Positions 7,825-15,894 of a DNA stretch of 31,763 bases are shown here, piece by piece. The notes under the pieces are model-generated. The model was given only the letters and a program-made list of their open reading frames with translations, was not told the DNA's origin and made no database searches. Within the stretch, counting starts at the first letter, position 1, and every line of letters starts with the position of its first letter. The DNA comes from an uncultured Bacilli bacterium (GTDB lineage Bacteria > Bacillota_I > Bacilli_A > RF39 > UBA660). The translations under genes were made by a program, and so were the position numbers. The DNA is taken from the NCBI GenBank assembly GCA_947626445.1, contig CANQSC010000004.1, forward strand, positions 1-31,763. Direction: 5' to 3'.

Positions 7825-8599
7825 TTCTACTAATCACTTCCTTTGCTAAATTTTCATAGGCTAAAGTAGCTCTTGAAGTTGGATCATAATCACTAATTGG
7901 TTTACCATGAGATGGTGCTTCTACTAAACGAACTAAACGAGGAATAATTGTATTAAATACTAAAGTTTTAAAACATTTACGAACTTCTTCAATAATTTCT
8001 AAACCAATATTAGTTCTACCATCAAGCATTGTAAGTAAAACACCCTCTATTCTTAAATCAGGATTCATTTTATTTTGCACTAAAATAATTGAATTAAGTA
8101 ATTGAGCAATTCCTTCTAAGGCATAATATTCACATTGAACCGGAATAATAACCGAATTACTTGCCACTAAAGCATTCATAGTTGAAATACCTAAAGATGG
8201 TTGACAATCAATAATTATATAATCATATAAAGGTTCAATTTCTTTAATTGACTTCTTTAATTGTTCATTTTGCTTAAAAGAATTATCCTCTAACATTTTT
8301 TTAACAAACTCAACATCTACACCAGCTAAATTAATAGTTGAAGGTAATATTGATAAATTTTTAAATTTAGTTTTAACAATTGCATCTTTAATATTACATG
8401 CATTAGTTATAACATCATATGTATCATATTCAAAATCATTGGCATTTAAACCTAGACCATTAGAAGCATTACCTTGAGGGTCTAAATCTATTAAAAGCGT
8501 TTTTTTGCCTTCTTTACCTAAAGCTGCAGCAAGATTAATACTTGTTGTTGTTTTTCCCACTCCACCTTTTTGATTAACTAATGAAATAATCTTTGCCAT
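7814..8599 (-). CDS. parA: chromosome partitioning ATPase ParA (Soj)
   Basis: ParA/Soj is a deviant Walker ATPase that binds DNA non-specifically as an ATP dimer and is stimulated by ParB; in Bacilli it also regulates DnaA. The 261-residue protein has the deviant Walker A KGGVGKTT at residues 11-18, the switch DLDPQGNASNGLG, and Walker B YIIIDCQPSLG, followed by VPVQCEYYALEG as in Soj proteins. The length is that of short chromosomal ParA proteins without an N-terminal HTH, in contrast to plasmid ParA. The start follows AAAGGTG and a good promoter lies upstream. It is the first gene of the seven-gene operon. Confidence 0.97.
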   Translation of the reverse strand: MAKIISLVNQKGGVGKTTTSINLAAALGKEGKKTLLIDLDPQGNASNGLGLNANDFEYDTYDVITNACNIKDAIVKTKFKNLSILPSTINLAGVDVEFVKKMLEDNSFKQNEQLKKSIKEIEPLYDYIIIDCQPSLGISTMNALVASNSVIIPVQCEYYALEGIAQLLNSIILVQNKMNPDLRIEGVLLTMLDGRTNIGLEIIEEVRKCFKTLVFNTIIPRLVRLVEAPSHGKPISDYDPTSRATLAYENLAKEVISRNGN

Positions 8600-8632
8600 A
8601 ATACCACACCTTTTATAAATCTGTACTAATTT

Positions 8633-8661
8633 ATTTTAACATAAAGAACAAACTTTGTCTT
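8633..8661 (-). promoter_or_regulatory. promoter of the parA operon
   Basis: On the minus strand AAGACA (8656-8661), a 17-base spacer and TAAAAT (8633-8638), which lies about 33 bases before the parA start. Direct repeats of AAAGAACAAA lie around the -35 region (8643 and about 8665). Confidence 0.55.
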
Positions 8662-8699
8662 TAAGAAAAGAACAAAACTTAAAAAAAATTAAAGAGCAT

Positions 8700-9188
8700 T
8701 TAATCATTCTTTAGTTTCTTTGATACTGTCATCATTCGGTTATGATACCCGTTTTTAAAATAGAAATTTTTACCAATCTCATTATAGCCAAAAACATCAA
8801 TGTTAATTGTATAGCAATTTTTTTCTTTAAAATATTCTTCCATTTTATTAAGTAATTCATAGCCTACTCTTTTTTTACGACTATTTTTAGTTACAATTAA
8901 TTCAATAACTTCTCCCATATTATGTAATCTTTCATAATCAAAAGAGTTTTCAGATTTTCTTATAACACCAATAATTAAACCTATTATTTTATCTTCATCA
9001 ATAGCTAAATAAATTTTACCTTCATTGTTCTTTACTTCTTCCATGTCTTTTAGATAAATTTTTTCTTTATAATCATCTTTTAAAATATTAAAATGATATG
9101 GATCAATAGATACAATATATTCTTGTAATTCTTCTAATAAATTTTTTAATTCTTCAATATAAGTTTCATTATATTCAATTATTTTCAT
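8700..9188 (-). CDS. GNAT family N-acetyltransferase
   Basis: A 162-residue GNAT protein, which would move an acetyl group from acetyl-CoA to an amine. The fold is seen in the order: N-terminal EYNETYIEELKNLLEEL helices, the central strand IYLAIDEDKIIGLIIGVI, the motif A region ELIVTKNSRKKRVGYELLNKME (a Q/RxxGxG/A-like acetyl-CoA loop, here RKKRVG), and motif B INIDVFGYNEIGKNFYFKNGY. The ATG at 9188 is favoured over the one at 9194 because TGAGG sits seven bases upstream of it and almost touches the other. A TATAAT box is present at 9213-9218. The gene is alone. The substrate cannot be told. Confidence 0.87.
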   Translation of the reverse strand: MKIIEYNETYIEELKNLLEELQEYIVSIDPYHFNILKDDYKEKIYLKDMEEVKNNEGKIYLAIDEDKIIGLIIGVIRKSENSFDYERLHNMGEVIELIVTKNSRKKRVGYELLNKMEEYFKEKNCYTINIDVFGYNEIGKNFYFKNGYHNRMMTVSKKLKND

Positions 9189-9257
9189 TAACATACCTCA
9201 TTTATATTTTTAATTATACTACTAAATTATGAATTAACTAAATTATTTTATAATTCT

Positions 9258-9980
9258 TTAGAATATTTCATAACCATCATTATTACATTTAGATAATAAT
9301 TCATCTTTATTAAATACTTTAATTCTTTCAAACATAAATTCTAATTTAGCAATTTGTTTTTCAGTATGAAAATGACCACAATACCACTTATTATATTCGA
9401 TATTTTCTTCAATTTTATCTAAGAAATGTTCCATTTTTTTATCTACTTTTGATTGATCAAAGCCAGCCATAAATACTTCAACAGGTTCATATTTAAAAGG
9501 GCAAGTATGAGATAAAACAATATCAAAATGTTTATTTTTAACTTTCTTAAAAATTTTATTCATTTCATCTTCATTTAACTGTTCATCTTTAAACCATCTT
9601 TTTCCATAAAGAAGACGGTAGTCTTTATCTATTGAATATGCTCCACCGATAACTAATACTTTTTGATTATCAATATCATAAATTTCACCATCTTTAGCAA
9701 AAATTAAATTAGGATAATCTTCTTCTATATATACTTTACCATTAAACATTTTAACTTCTTTATATGTACTTATATTTTCAGGACGTTCTTCATGATTACC
9801 TCTAATACAAAATATTTTTAATTTAAATTCTTTTAAATATTCTTTAAATTTTTTATCTTCATCATTAAGAAAATAATTAATACCAGCATCACCTAAGACT
9901 ATTATCATGTCATTTTCATTGCATTCTAAACTATTTAATCTATTAAAATCTCGGTGAGTATCACCTGTAATATAAATCAT
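9258..9980 (-). CDS. calcineurin-like metallophosphoesterase
   Basis: A 240-residue metallophosphoesterase with the whole two-metal motif set: GDTHRDF at the N-terminus, GDAGINYF, GNHEERP, the SHTCP histidine, and GHFHTEKQ near residue 210. Members cleave phosphomono- or diesters; the substrate here is unknown. The start at 9980 (MIYITGDTH) follows a GAGGCGAG site, and residues before it would lie in the ribosome site. An extended -10 box (TGATATAAT, 10004-10012) lies just upstream. The gene is alone and cytoplasmic, with no signal peptide. Confidence 0.92.
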   Translation of the reverse strand: MIYITGDTHRDFNRLNSLECNENDMIIVLGDAGINYFLNDEDKKFKEYLKEFKLKIFCIRGNHEERPENISTYKEVKMFNGKVYIEEDYPNLIFAKDGEIYDIDNQKVLVIGGAYSIDKDYRLLYGKRWFKDEQLNEDEMNKIFKKVKNKHFDIVLSHTCPFKYEPVEVFMAGFDQSKVDKKMEHFLDKIEENIEYNKWYCGHFHTEKQIAKLEFMFERIKVFNKDELLSKCNNDGYEIF

Positions 9981-10059
9981 TATCTCGCCTCTTTTCAAGA
10001 TTTATTATATCACATAAAACTACATATAAAAAGTTTAAAATTAAAATCAAAATTTATAA

Positions 10060-10392
10060 TTATATTCCAAATAAAGAATTGCCTATTTCATGTAGAGCAT
10101 ATAAAATACTTTCACAATGAAATATATTATCATATTCTACTAAACATAATTCTAACTCTGATATTTCACTTTCTATGTTTTTATATTCTTTTTGTATAGA
10201 ATATGTATTGTTATTGTTGATATATTCTTGCCATTTTTTTTACTGTTAATAATACTTTTTTAAAACAATTAACAATTTGATTTTTGGACATTTCAAAATA
10301 TATTTTTTTTTCTAAAACATTAATATTAAGTTAATTTCTATTTGTTTAATTGTATAATTAATATTTTCATTTAAATTTTCTTTTTGCTTCAT
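10060..10392 (-). pseudogene. decayed paralogue of the 117-residue gene at 16439-16792
   Basis: From the ATG at 10392 this stretch encodes a near copy of the protein at 16439-16792 (for example EMSKNQIVNCFKK and ELELCLVEYDNIFHCE). It has at least two frameshifts: four to five bases are missing near 10320, causing TAG after 26 codons, and one extra A lies in the run near 10240. The end has also diverged (NSLFGI then TAA at 10060). It begins two bases after the stop of the HEARH protein gene, so it was once the third gene of that operon. The 9981-10393 interval holds nothing else apart from the phosphoesterase promoter. Plus-strand open frames here are mirror images of this gene. Confidence 0.85.
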
Positions 10393-10393
10393 A

Positions 10394-12022
10394 TTATTTT
10401 TTTATACCATCAATGTTACTTTCAACTTCTAACTTACTAACATTAGAAATTAAATCTTGAAGTTCACTTATAAGTTTTTTTTCAATTTCAAGAATTACAG
10501 AATTTTGAAAATTAGATTTTTTTAAACTATTTAAAGTTTCAGTTAAATCTTTTACTTCATAATATTCTCCAAATATACAATTTGCTATGCCAATAATTTC
10601 ATCTTTTGATCTTTTATTTTGATTTATTTCATCTTCTAATGATTTTAATATATCTAACATACTTTTTCTTAGTCCAAAGCTATCATATTCTATTTGTAAT
10701 ATTGGATATTCAAATAATAAATTAGGATTTTTTTCTAAAATATCATCAAATAAAATTCCTTTTTCATAATCATATCCGTCAATATTTAAATGACTTGACA
10801 TTGCTACTCTAATTTGTTCATTTTCATCTAATTTATTCATTTTTTCTTTATCATCTTCGGTAATTAAATTCATTTGTTCTAGTATTCTATAATATTCTTT
10901 TGCGCCAGCTATATCAGCATCAATTTCAAAATAATATCTATTATGATTTCTATCATATACTTTTTCATCCATGTATTTATGTAAAATAGTATCTTTTAAA
11001 AGATTATAGTTATACTTTTTATAATTCAAATTATTATTCATGTTATTAAACTGGATAACATGTCTAGCTTCATGAAACAAAACAACACTTAAATCAGGAT
11101 TTTTCATAACTAATAATTTATCAGCGGCAAGACCTTCGGCCATTACCATAGAATCATCACAAAAAACACATACATCTTTTATGCCAGCGTTCATTAAATA
11201 ATGTCTCATTAAATCAATATTACATAATCTTATTAAATAATCATATGTATTATAAAATCTATTTACATATAGGCATATTTTTTTGGGAATTATGCCATAT
11301 TTAATTCTATACTTTTTTATATCTTTCAAAAATTGTTCAAAATCTTCTTCTAGAGGAATCATTTTACTTATATAAGAATCATATTTGCTTAAATCAATTT
11401 CTTCACTGTATTTACTAGATAATTTATCTTTTAGTTTTGGAAAAGAAATAGCTGGAAAGACTTCAATAATCATATTAATTAAATTATTATCTAACATTTT
11501 TGAATTTTCTATTTTATCAATAAAATCATAAATAATTTGTTCATAGTATTCATAATTTTTATTATTTTTTAATTTATCATACTCTTCTTTATTTGAAGAT
11601 GCATAAGCAATTATTTTGGTCATATTTGTTAATATTTGATTAATATCTTCATTATCTAATAAATATACATTTCTTGTAATATATAATATTTTCTTTAATG
11701 GTTTTAATAAAATATCAACATCTATATCATTTATGTTTATATTAGTATAAAATAGTATATTTGGTAATAAAAGAAGACAGTTTTGAATATTATCTTCATT
11801 TAAAAATATATCTATTTCTTTTTGCAATTCTTCTAATATTTGATTTTTTACTTTACTTCTAGATAGATAAAAATTAAATGTTTTTATTTCTTTAGTTGAA
11901 CATCTTAAAACTTTAGCTTTAGTAAATGAATCAAGAGTTGGAAAAACATTAAGAAAAAAATCATCTTTCTGTCTATCCACTGTTTTAAATTCAAAAATAG
12001 CATTTATTTCTTCATTATTCAT
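10394..12022 (-). CDS. large uncharacterised protein with HEARH putative metallopeptidase site
   Basis: I do not recognise this 542-residue protein as a named family. The clearest feature is SVVLFHEARHVIQF at residues 312-325, an HExxH zinc-site pattern, followed 41 residues later by YYFEIDADIAGAKEYY, whose acidic residues could supply the third ligand as in gluzincins. Residues 1-230 are helical and low in glycine; the C-terminal 100 residues are acidic and coiled-coil-like. There is no signal peptide or membrane segment, so it acts inside the cell. AAGGAG precedes the start. It follows an UPF0158 gene by 18 bases and precedes a decayed small gene, probably one operon. Protease activity is inference from the motif. 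Confidence 0.65.
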   Translation of the reverse strand: MNNEEINAIFEFKTVDRQKDDFFLNVFPTLDSFTKAKVLRCSTKEIKTFNFYLSRSKVKNQILEELQKEIDIFLNEDNIQNCLLLLPNILFYTNININDIDVDILLKPLKKILYITRNVYLLDNEDINQILTNMTKIIAYASSNKEEYDKLKNNKNYEYYEQIIYDFIDKIENSKMLDNNLINMIIEVFPAISFPKLKDKLSSKYSEEIDLSKYDSYISKMIPLEEDFEQFLKDIKKYRIKYGIIPKKICLYVNRFYNTYDYLIRLCNIDLMRHYLMNAGIKDVCVFCDDSMVMAEGLAADKLLVMKNPDLSVVLFHEARHVIQFNNMNNNLNYKKYNYNLLKDTILHKYMDEKVYDRNHNRYYFEIDADIAGAKEYYRILEQMNLITEDDKEKMNKLDENEQIRVAMSSHLNIDGYDYEKGILFDDILEKNPNLLFEYPILQIEYDSFGLRKSMLDILKSLEDEINQNKRSKDEIIGIANCIFGEYYEVKDLTETLNSLKKSNFQNSVILEIEKKLISELQDLISNVSKLEVESNIDGIKK

Positions 12023-12040
12023 TTTTAGTGTCTCCTTAAA

Positions 12041-12475
12041 TTATTTGCCTATTTTAATATTATATTTTTCACACCAATCATTAAATATAAAATTATAATA
12101 ATCAGAAGCATAGTTATAGTAATCATCATACAAATTATATTTTTTTAAGCATTCATAAAATTTATCCATATAGTTATGATTTCTTAAAATATAAAATAAT
12201 TCTTTTCTTACTTCCTTGTTATCATAAATATTATGAACATACTCAGACATAATATTTTTATGTTCAATTTCTTCATAACTAGGTAAAGGATATATGTTTA
12301 AAGATTTTTTACTTGGAAGTTTTTCATAATCTTCTGCCGTTGGATTTTCAGGTAAATATTTTCTTAAATAATCCATAGGATTTACTAATTCCATTGTATC
12401 AGTTTTTAAAAAAACACATTCACCATCATGAATATCCATAAGAACATCTATAATTGTATATTTATCTTTTTCCAT
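12041..12475 (-). CDS. UPF0158 family protein
   Basis: The 144-residue protein resembles UPF0158: a short N-terminal strand region carrying VFLKTDTMELV, then LPSYEEIEHKNIMSEYVHNI, and a helical part with YMDKFYECLKKYNLYDDYYN and a final FNDWCEKYNIKIG, matching the family's pattern of an aromatic-rich helix pair ending in W-C/L-E-x-x-x-I. The family's function is unknown to me. The ribosome site is weak (AGTAGGAT). A good promoter lies upstream at 12512-12540, and a 27-bp palindromic element further up is shared with the ATPase gene at 14208-15413. It is the first gene of an operon with the HEARH protein. Confidence 0.7.
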   Translation of the reverse strand: MEKDKYTIIDVLMDIHDGECVFLKTDTMELVNPMDYLRKYLPENPTAEDYEKLPSKKSLNIYPLPSYEEIEHKNIMSEYVHNIYDNKEVRKELFYILRNHNYMDKFYECLKKYNLYDDYYNYASDYYNFIFNDWCEKYNIKIGK

Positions 12476-12511
12476 AATATCCTACTTTCTTTCAATGACT
12501 TATCTATAAAT

Positions 12512-12540
12512 ATAATATCATCAATTCAAAATTATCACAA
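12512..12540 (-). promoter_or_regulatory. promoter of the UPF0158-HEARH operon
   Basis: Minus strand: TTGTGA (12535-12540), a 17-base spacer, TATTAT (12512-12517), about 36 bases before the start of the UPF0158 gene. Confidence 0.55.
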
Positions 12541-12564
12541 TGTTTAAAAAGTATCTAAAATTTT

Positions 12565-12591
12565 TATTACGATTAACCGTAATAACTTTTT
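12565..12591. promoter_or_regulatory. operator-like palindrome, copy 1
   Basis: ATTACG, a six-base spacer ATTAAC and CGTAAT form a perfect inverted repeat at 12566-12583. The 27 bases TTATTACGATTAACCGTAAT plus AACTTTT are identical to those at 15463-15489. Here it lies 25 bases upstream of a -35 box; at the second site it overlaps one. Confidence 0.7.
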
Positions 12592-12642
12592 GATTTGAAA
12601 ATTAAATTTTTAAAAATATTATTTATTAATTTTAAAACAAAA

Positions 12643-12664
12643 AAGATAGAAACAAATCTATCTT
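12643..12664 (-). terminator. terminator of the amidase-LysM gene
   Basis: Minus strand: AAGATAGA, a six-base loop and TCTATCTT, followed by TTTT. It contains the TAG stop codon of the LysM reading frame. A decayed version survives at about 16858-16880 beside the second amidase remnant. Confidence 0.75.
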
Positions 12665-13594
12665 GGAATAATAAGCTTTTGACCTATTGATAAGGAATCA
12701 CTTATTAAGTTATTAGCATCTTTAATAGCACTTACACTTGTATTATAACGTCTAGCAATTTGATATAAATTATCGCCCGCTACTACAGTATAAATAATAT
12801 TTTCTTCATCACTTATTGGTTCACTTGGAATTTTTAAAACTTGACCTATTGATAATAAATTACTAGTTAGATTATTTAAACGTTTTAGTTCATCAACTGT
12901 TGTATTATACTTACGAGCAATTTGATACAAGCTATCACCAGCTTTAACGGTATATGTATCAGTTACATCTTCACTTATAGATGGTTTTATTAAAAGCCGC
13001 TGACCAATTGATAAAGTATTACTACTTAAATTATTTAATCTTTTTAATTCATCGACGCTTAAACCAAATTGATTAGCTATTTTATATAAAGTATCACCTT
13101 TAACAACAGTATAATAATCTCCTTCACTTTCCATACCAGGAATTACCAAAGTTTGACCAATCGATAAACTATTACTTGTTAAATTATTAGCTTTTTTTAA
13201 CTCATCTACACTTATACCAAAATTTCTAGCAATATTCCATAAGGTATCCCCTTTTTTAACAACATAAATATTACTTCCTTCAATTGGTTTATATGGTACA
13301 CCCAAATAATTTGCTACTCCTCTTACTACAGCTTCAGCTAAATCTTCCCAATTATTTTTAATTAATGATGGATCATCACCACTACCATCAGCAAAACCAT
13401 ACTCAATAATAATTGATTCATTATTAGGAGTATCTCTTAAAATATAGTAGTAGTCTTTTGATGGATCAGATGGTAATCTTCGTTGATAATATTTGCGAAC
13501 ATTTTGACCAGATTTAATAAATTCATTAGCAATACTTCTTGATAAGGCATCACTATTTCGAAGAGCATAAATTATTTCAGCACCATCACCACCT
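12658..13594 (-). pseudogene. C-terminal half of a split Amidase_3-LysM autolysin gene
   Basis: Read from 13594 the frame gives GGDGAEIIYALRNSDALS, then YYYILRDTPNNESIIIEYGF, LAEAVVRGVANYLG and four LysM repeats. The first part is the C-terminal half of an N-acetylmuramoyl-L-alanine amidase of the Amidase_3 family, including the glutamate of the IIIEYGF segment, a zinc or catalytic residue in the family. Each LysM has the YxVxxGDTLxxIA pattern and would bind peptidoglycan. The frame is closed upstream by TGA at 13603-13605 and lacks the N-terminal catalytic half, which lies at 31434-31718. A TTG at 13305 could start a LysM-only peptide, preceded by GAGGAG eleven bases upstream, but this lies inside the amidase domain and is probably chance. 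As it stands the gene cannot make the enzyme. Confidence 0.88.
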
Positions 13595-13612
13595 GGGGAT
13601 GGTCAATATGTA
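13572..13612. other. attL: left junction of the element
   Basis: Host amidase sequence ends and element sequence begins around CCACCT (13589-13594). The element-side arm GGGGATGGTCAATATGTA (13595-13612) is a near-perfect inverted match of the arm at 31443-31460. On the minus strand, an open stretch of about 28 codons without a start runs from about 13674 to the junction; it may be the tail of a lost gene or a shifted extension of the neighbouring GNAT frame. Confidence 0.75.
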
Positions 13613-13667
13613 GTTTTTTAATATGTCTTCGTTCACTTTTTCAAAAAATTTATCTATAATATCATAC

Positions 13668-14177
13668 TCAATCTTTGTTTATTAATTTTTTTAAATAAAT
13701 ATTTCTGATACCTCTTTTAAATTCCTTAGTGTTTACTAATTCAAAATTATCTTTGACCAAATTATTTATGGAATAAATATTATCTGGATGAACTGTACTA
13801 ATTACATATTTATATCCTAAATTTATACAATATTCATCAAGCGTTTTTAACATTTGGAATTGTAAATCATTCCCTATAAATTTATAATTAACAAACATTG
13901 GACCATAATCTATAACTTCTTTAAAATTTAAATCAAGTTCAAATTTTAATAATGCTTTTTCATCAGCTGGGATTAACATTATTGAACATACTGGTTCATC
14001 ATTTAAATAATAAATCCAAATTTTAGTTTCATTTTCTAACATTTTAATTAAATCTTTTTTAGAAAAATCTCCTAACCAATCAGGATATTCCATATTCTTT
14101 TTTACTTGTTCTCTAAAATCAATATATTTATCTATATCTATATTTTCACTTATGCATGTTAATTCTTCTAATTTCAA
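13668..14177 (-). CDS. GNAT-like acetyltransferase
   Basis: A 169-residue protein with a GNAT-like layout: an N-terminal helical part, the strand IWIYYLNDEPVCSIMLIPA, a GPMFVNYKFIGNDLQFQMLK segment in the place of the acetyl-CoA loop, and TVHPDNIYSINNLVKDNFELV, the usual motif B region near the C-terminus. The classical Q/RxxGxG/A loop is not clear, so enzyme activity is uncertain. The start codon is TTG at 14177, fixed by an AGAGGTGA ribosome site. It is the first gene inside the left end of the element and follows the DUF4143 ATPase gene by 30 bases, so the two may be co-transcribed. After its TGA stop another frame stays open to the junction. Confidence 0.65.
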   Translation of the reverse strand: MKLEELTCISENIDIDKYIDFREQVKKNMEYPDWLGDFSKKDLIKMLENETKIWIYYLNDEPVCSIMLIPADEKALLKFELDLNFKEVIDYGPMFVNYKFIGNDLQFQMLKTLDEYCINLGYKYVISTVHPDNIYSINNLVKDNFELVNTKEFKRGIRNIYLKKLINKD

Positions 14178-14207
14178 AAAATCACCTCTGCTTAAATCAT
14201 ATATTAA

Positions 14208-15413
14208 TCAAAACTCTTCACTCAATAGAAAATCAATTAAATTTAAATGAATAATACCATCACGGGATAAATCTATTTTATCAAGAGAAATTACATATTT
14301 TGGATGATTATCTTCAATAGATTTGTATGCTCCAAATTCTCTTTCAACAGCATCATTATTTCCTGCCATTTCATAAGTTACTTGAATATATTTAATATTT
14401 CCATCTTTCTTTGCTATAAAATCTACTTCGCCATTTTTAGTCTTACCTATATATACTTCATAATTTCTATTTATTAATTCATTATATACAATATTTTCTA
14501 AAACAAGATAACTTTTAAATTCTCGGTTATTATTTTTAATTTGAGCAATTCCTAAATCAGCTGCATAATATTTATTTAATGTTTTTAATACACTTTTACC
14601 AGCAATATCATATCTATATACCTTTTTTATTATTAATGCCTTACATAAAGCATCTATATAATTATAAAGTGTTTCATTAGATATTTTTTTATTTTCATTA
14701 CTCAAATATTTTATAATATTATCAGCAGAAAATTCACGACCAGTTGTTTCAATTAAATATTGTAAAATCATATCAAAAAGAATAGTATCTTTTAAATTTA
14801 ATCTTTTTACAACATCTCTTAAAATAATAGAATCATATACACTATGAAGATAATTTTTTATATCTATTTCATTTGTAAATTCACATCTATTTGGAAGTCC
14901 TCCCCATTTAGCGTAATCCCAAAAAGTATTTAAATCATTTCCATCTTTTTTGGTTAAAGACACATATTCTTTATAAGATAGAGGATTAATGTTAAATAAA
15001 ACATATCTGCCAGATAAGACAGATGATAATTCATCTGATAACATTTTACTATTAGAGCCAGTTAAAAATATACTTATATTTTTTATTTGAGCACGCAAAG
15101 AATTAACAACCTTTTCAAAATTATCAACATTCTGAATTTCATCAAAAAACAAATAATAAATATTATCATCTTTAATTTTATCTTTTATATATTTATTTAA
15201 TTTTTTGTAATCTAATAGTTCTTCAAATTCAATAAATTCAAAATTAATAAATATTATATGTTCTTCATCTATTTTCCTTTTTTCTTTTAATTCTTCTATT
15301 ATTTGATTTAAAATAACTGATTTTCCACATCTTCTTATACCCACTAATATTTTAATTAAATCTGAATCATAAAATCCTCTTATTTTAGATAAGTAATCTT
15401 CTCTTAAAAGCAT
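14208..15413 (-). CDS. AAA ATPase with DUF4143 domain (second copy type)
   Basis: A 401-residue ATPase of the AAA_14/DUF4143 class, only distantly similar to the one at 1010-2347. Walker A is GIRRCGKS, Walker B YYLFFDEIQN, the sensor FLTGSNSKML, and an SGRY arginine follows. The C-terminal part has NGEVDFIAKKDGNIKYIQVTY, the PD-(D/E)xK-like pattern with Q in place of E. The start is the ATG at 15413 after GAGGTGA; a GTG at 15422 lies in the ribosome site itself. The promoter is near consensus (TTTACA, 17, TATAAT) and its -35 box is overlapped by a perfect 30-bp inverted repeat, so it is probably repressed by a dimeric regulator. Role unknown. Confidence 0.83.
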   Translation of the reverse strand: MLLREDYLSKIRGFYDSDLIKILVGIRRCGKSVILNQIIEELKEKRKIDEEHIIFINFEFIEFEELLDYKKLNKYIKDKIKDDNIYYLFFDEIQNVDNFEKVVNSLRAQIKNISIFLTGSNSKMLSDELSSVLSGRYVLFNINPLSYKEYVSLTKKDGNDLNTFWDYAKWGGLPNRCEFTNEIDIKNYLHSVYDSIILRDVVKRLNLKDTILFDMILQYLIETTGREFSADNIIKYLSNENKKISNETLYNYIDALCKALIIKKVYRYDIAGKSVLKTLNKYYAADLGIAQIKNNNREFKSYLVLENIVYNELINRNYEVYIGKTKNGEVDFIAKKDGNIKYIQVTYEMAGNNDAVEREFGAYKSIEDNHPKYVISLDKIDLSRDGIIHLNLIDFLLSEEF

Positions 15414-15432
15414 ATAAATCACCTCTCTTTAC

Positions 15433-15488
15433 ATTATATATTATTTTAAAATTTTTGTAAAGTTATTACGATTAACCGTAATAACTTT
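15433..15488 (-). promoter_or_regulatory. promoter with overlapping operator-like palindrome, copy 2
   Basis: Minus strand: TTTACA (15456-15461), a 17-base spacer, TATAAT (15433-15438). The inverted repeat has arms AAAGTTATTACG (15459-15470) and CGTAATAACTTT (15477-15488) with spacer ATTAAC; it covers the end of the -35 box. A further half-site ATTACG lies at about 15503. The core is shared with 12565-12591, outside the element. Confidence 0.75.
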
Positions 15489-15533
15489 TATTTTTTTGAA
15501 ATTATTACGTTCATTATTATAATATAGCAAAAA

Positions 15534-15890
15534 CTAAAATATGCATTTGAGATTAATATTTTTTTTAACATCTAGATTAAACGATTCTTCTACATTAATG
15601 TATTTTGATTCAATTAATTTATTATTACTTAATATCTAATTGTCCATTATATTCCAATTTAATTGCTTCGTCATTTATACTTAAGTTTACTTCAATTTGA
15701 TTATTTTGAATAGTTTTAAATTCTTTATCTGAAAAAAATCTACATAAAAGTTAATATATCCTTTAATATTATTTAATTCGATATCTAAAGAAATTAAAAT
15801 AGAATATCCTTTTATTTTATTATAGGTTGCATTTATATATTTAATTTCCGAAGATAATACTCTATATTCTTTATTATTAATTAAAAGCAT
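15534..15890 (-). pseudogene. frameshifted small gene, third of the CFI-box cassette
   Basis: From the ATG at 15890 the frame gives 67 residues (MLLINNKEYRVLSSEIKYIN...) and stops at 15687. One extra T in the seven-T run near 15733-15739 would carry on as FFSDKEFKTIQNNQIEVNLS to TAA near 15640, and a second shift there would continue as NNKLIESKYINVEESFN to TAG at 15534. The joined product would be about 120 residues and beta-rich. Two frame changes suggest a true pseudogene, though the first could be a homopolymer sequencing error. It follows the CFI-box gene by four bases with a weak AGGT site. I do not recognise the family. Confidence 0.6.
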
Positions 15891-15894
15891 AATT

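Noticed and set aside
6937..8661. A parS site beside parAB
   Set aside because: I found no TGTTTCACGTGAAACA or close variant when reading through the region.
9954..10199. Plus-strand open frame near the phosphoesterase start
   Set aside because: It is the mirror of the decayed small gene at 10060-10392, and a like mirror frame lies opposite the intact paralogue.
12658..13305. LysM-only protein starting at the TTG at 13305
   Set aside because: The frame continues upstream as a recognisable amidase domain up to the element junction, so the TTG is internal to a cut gene.
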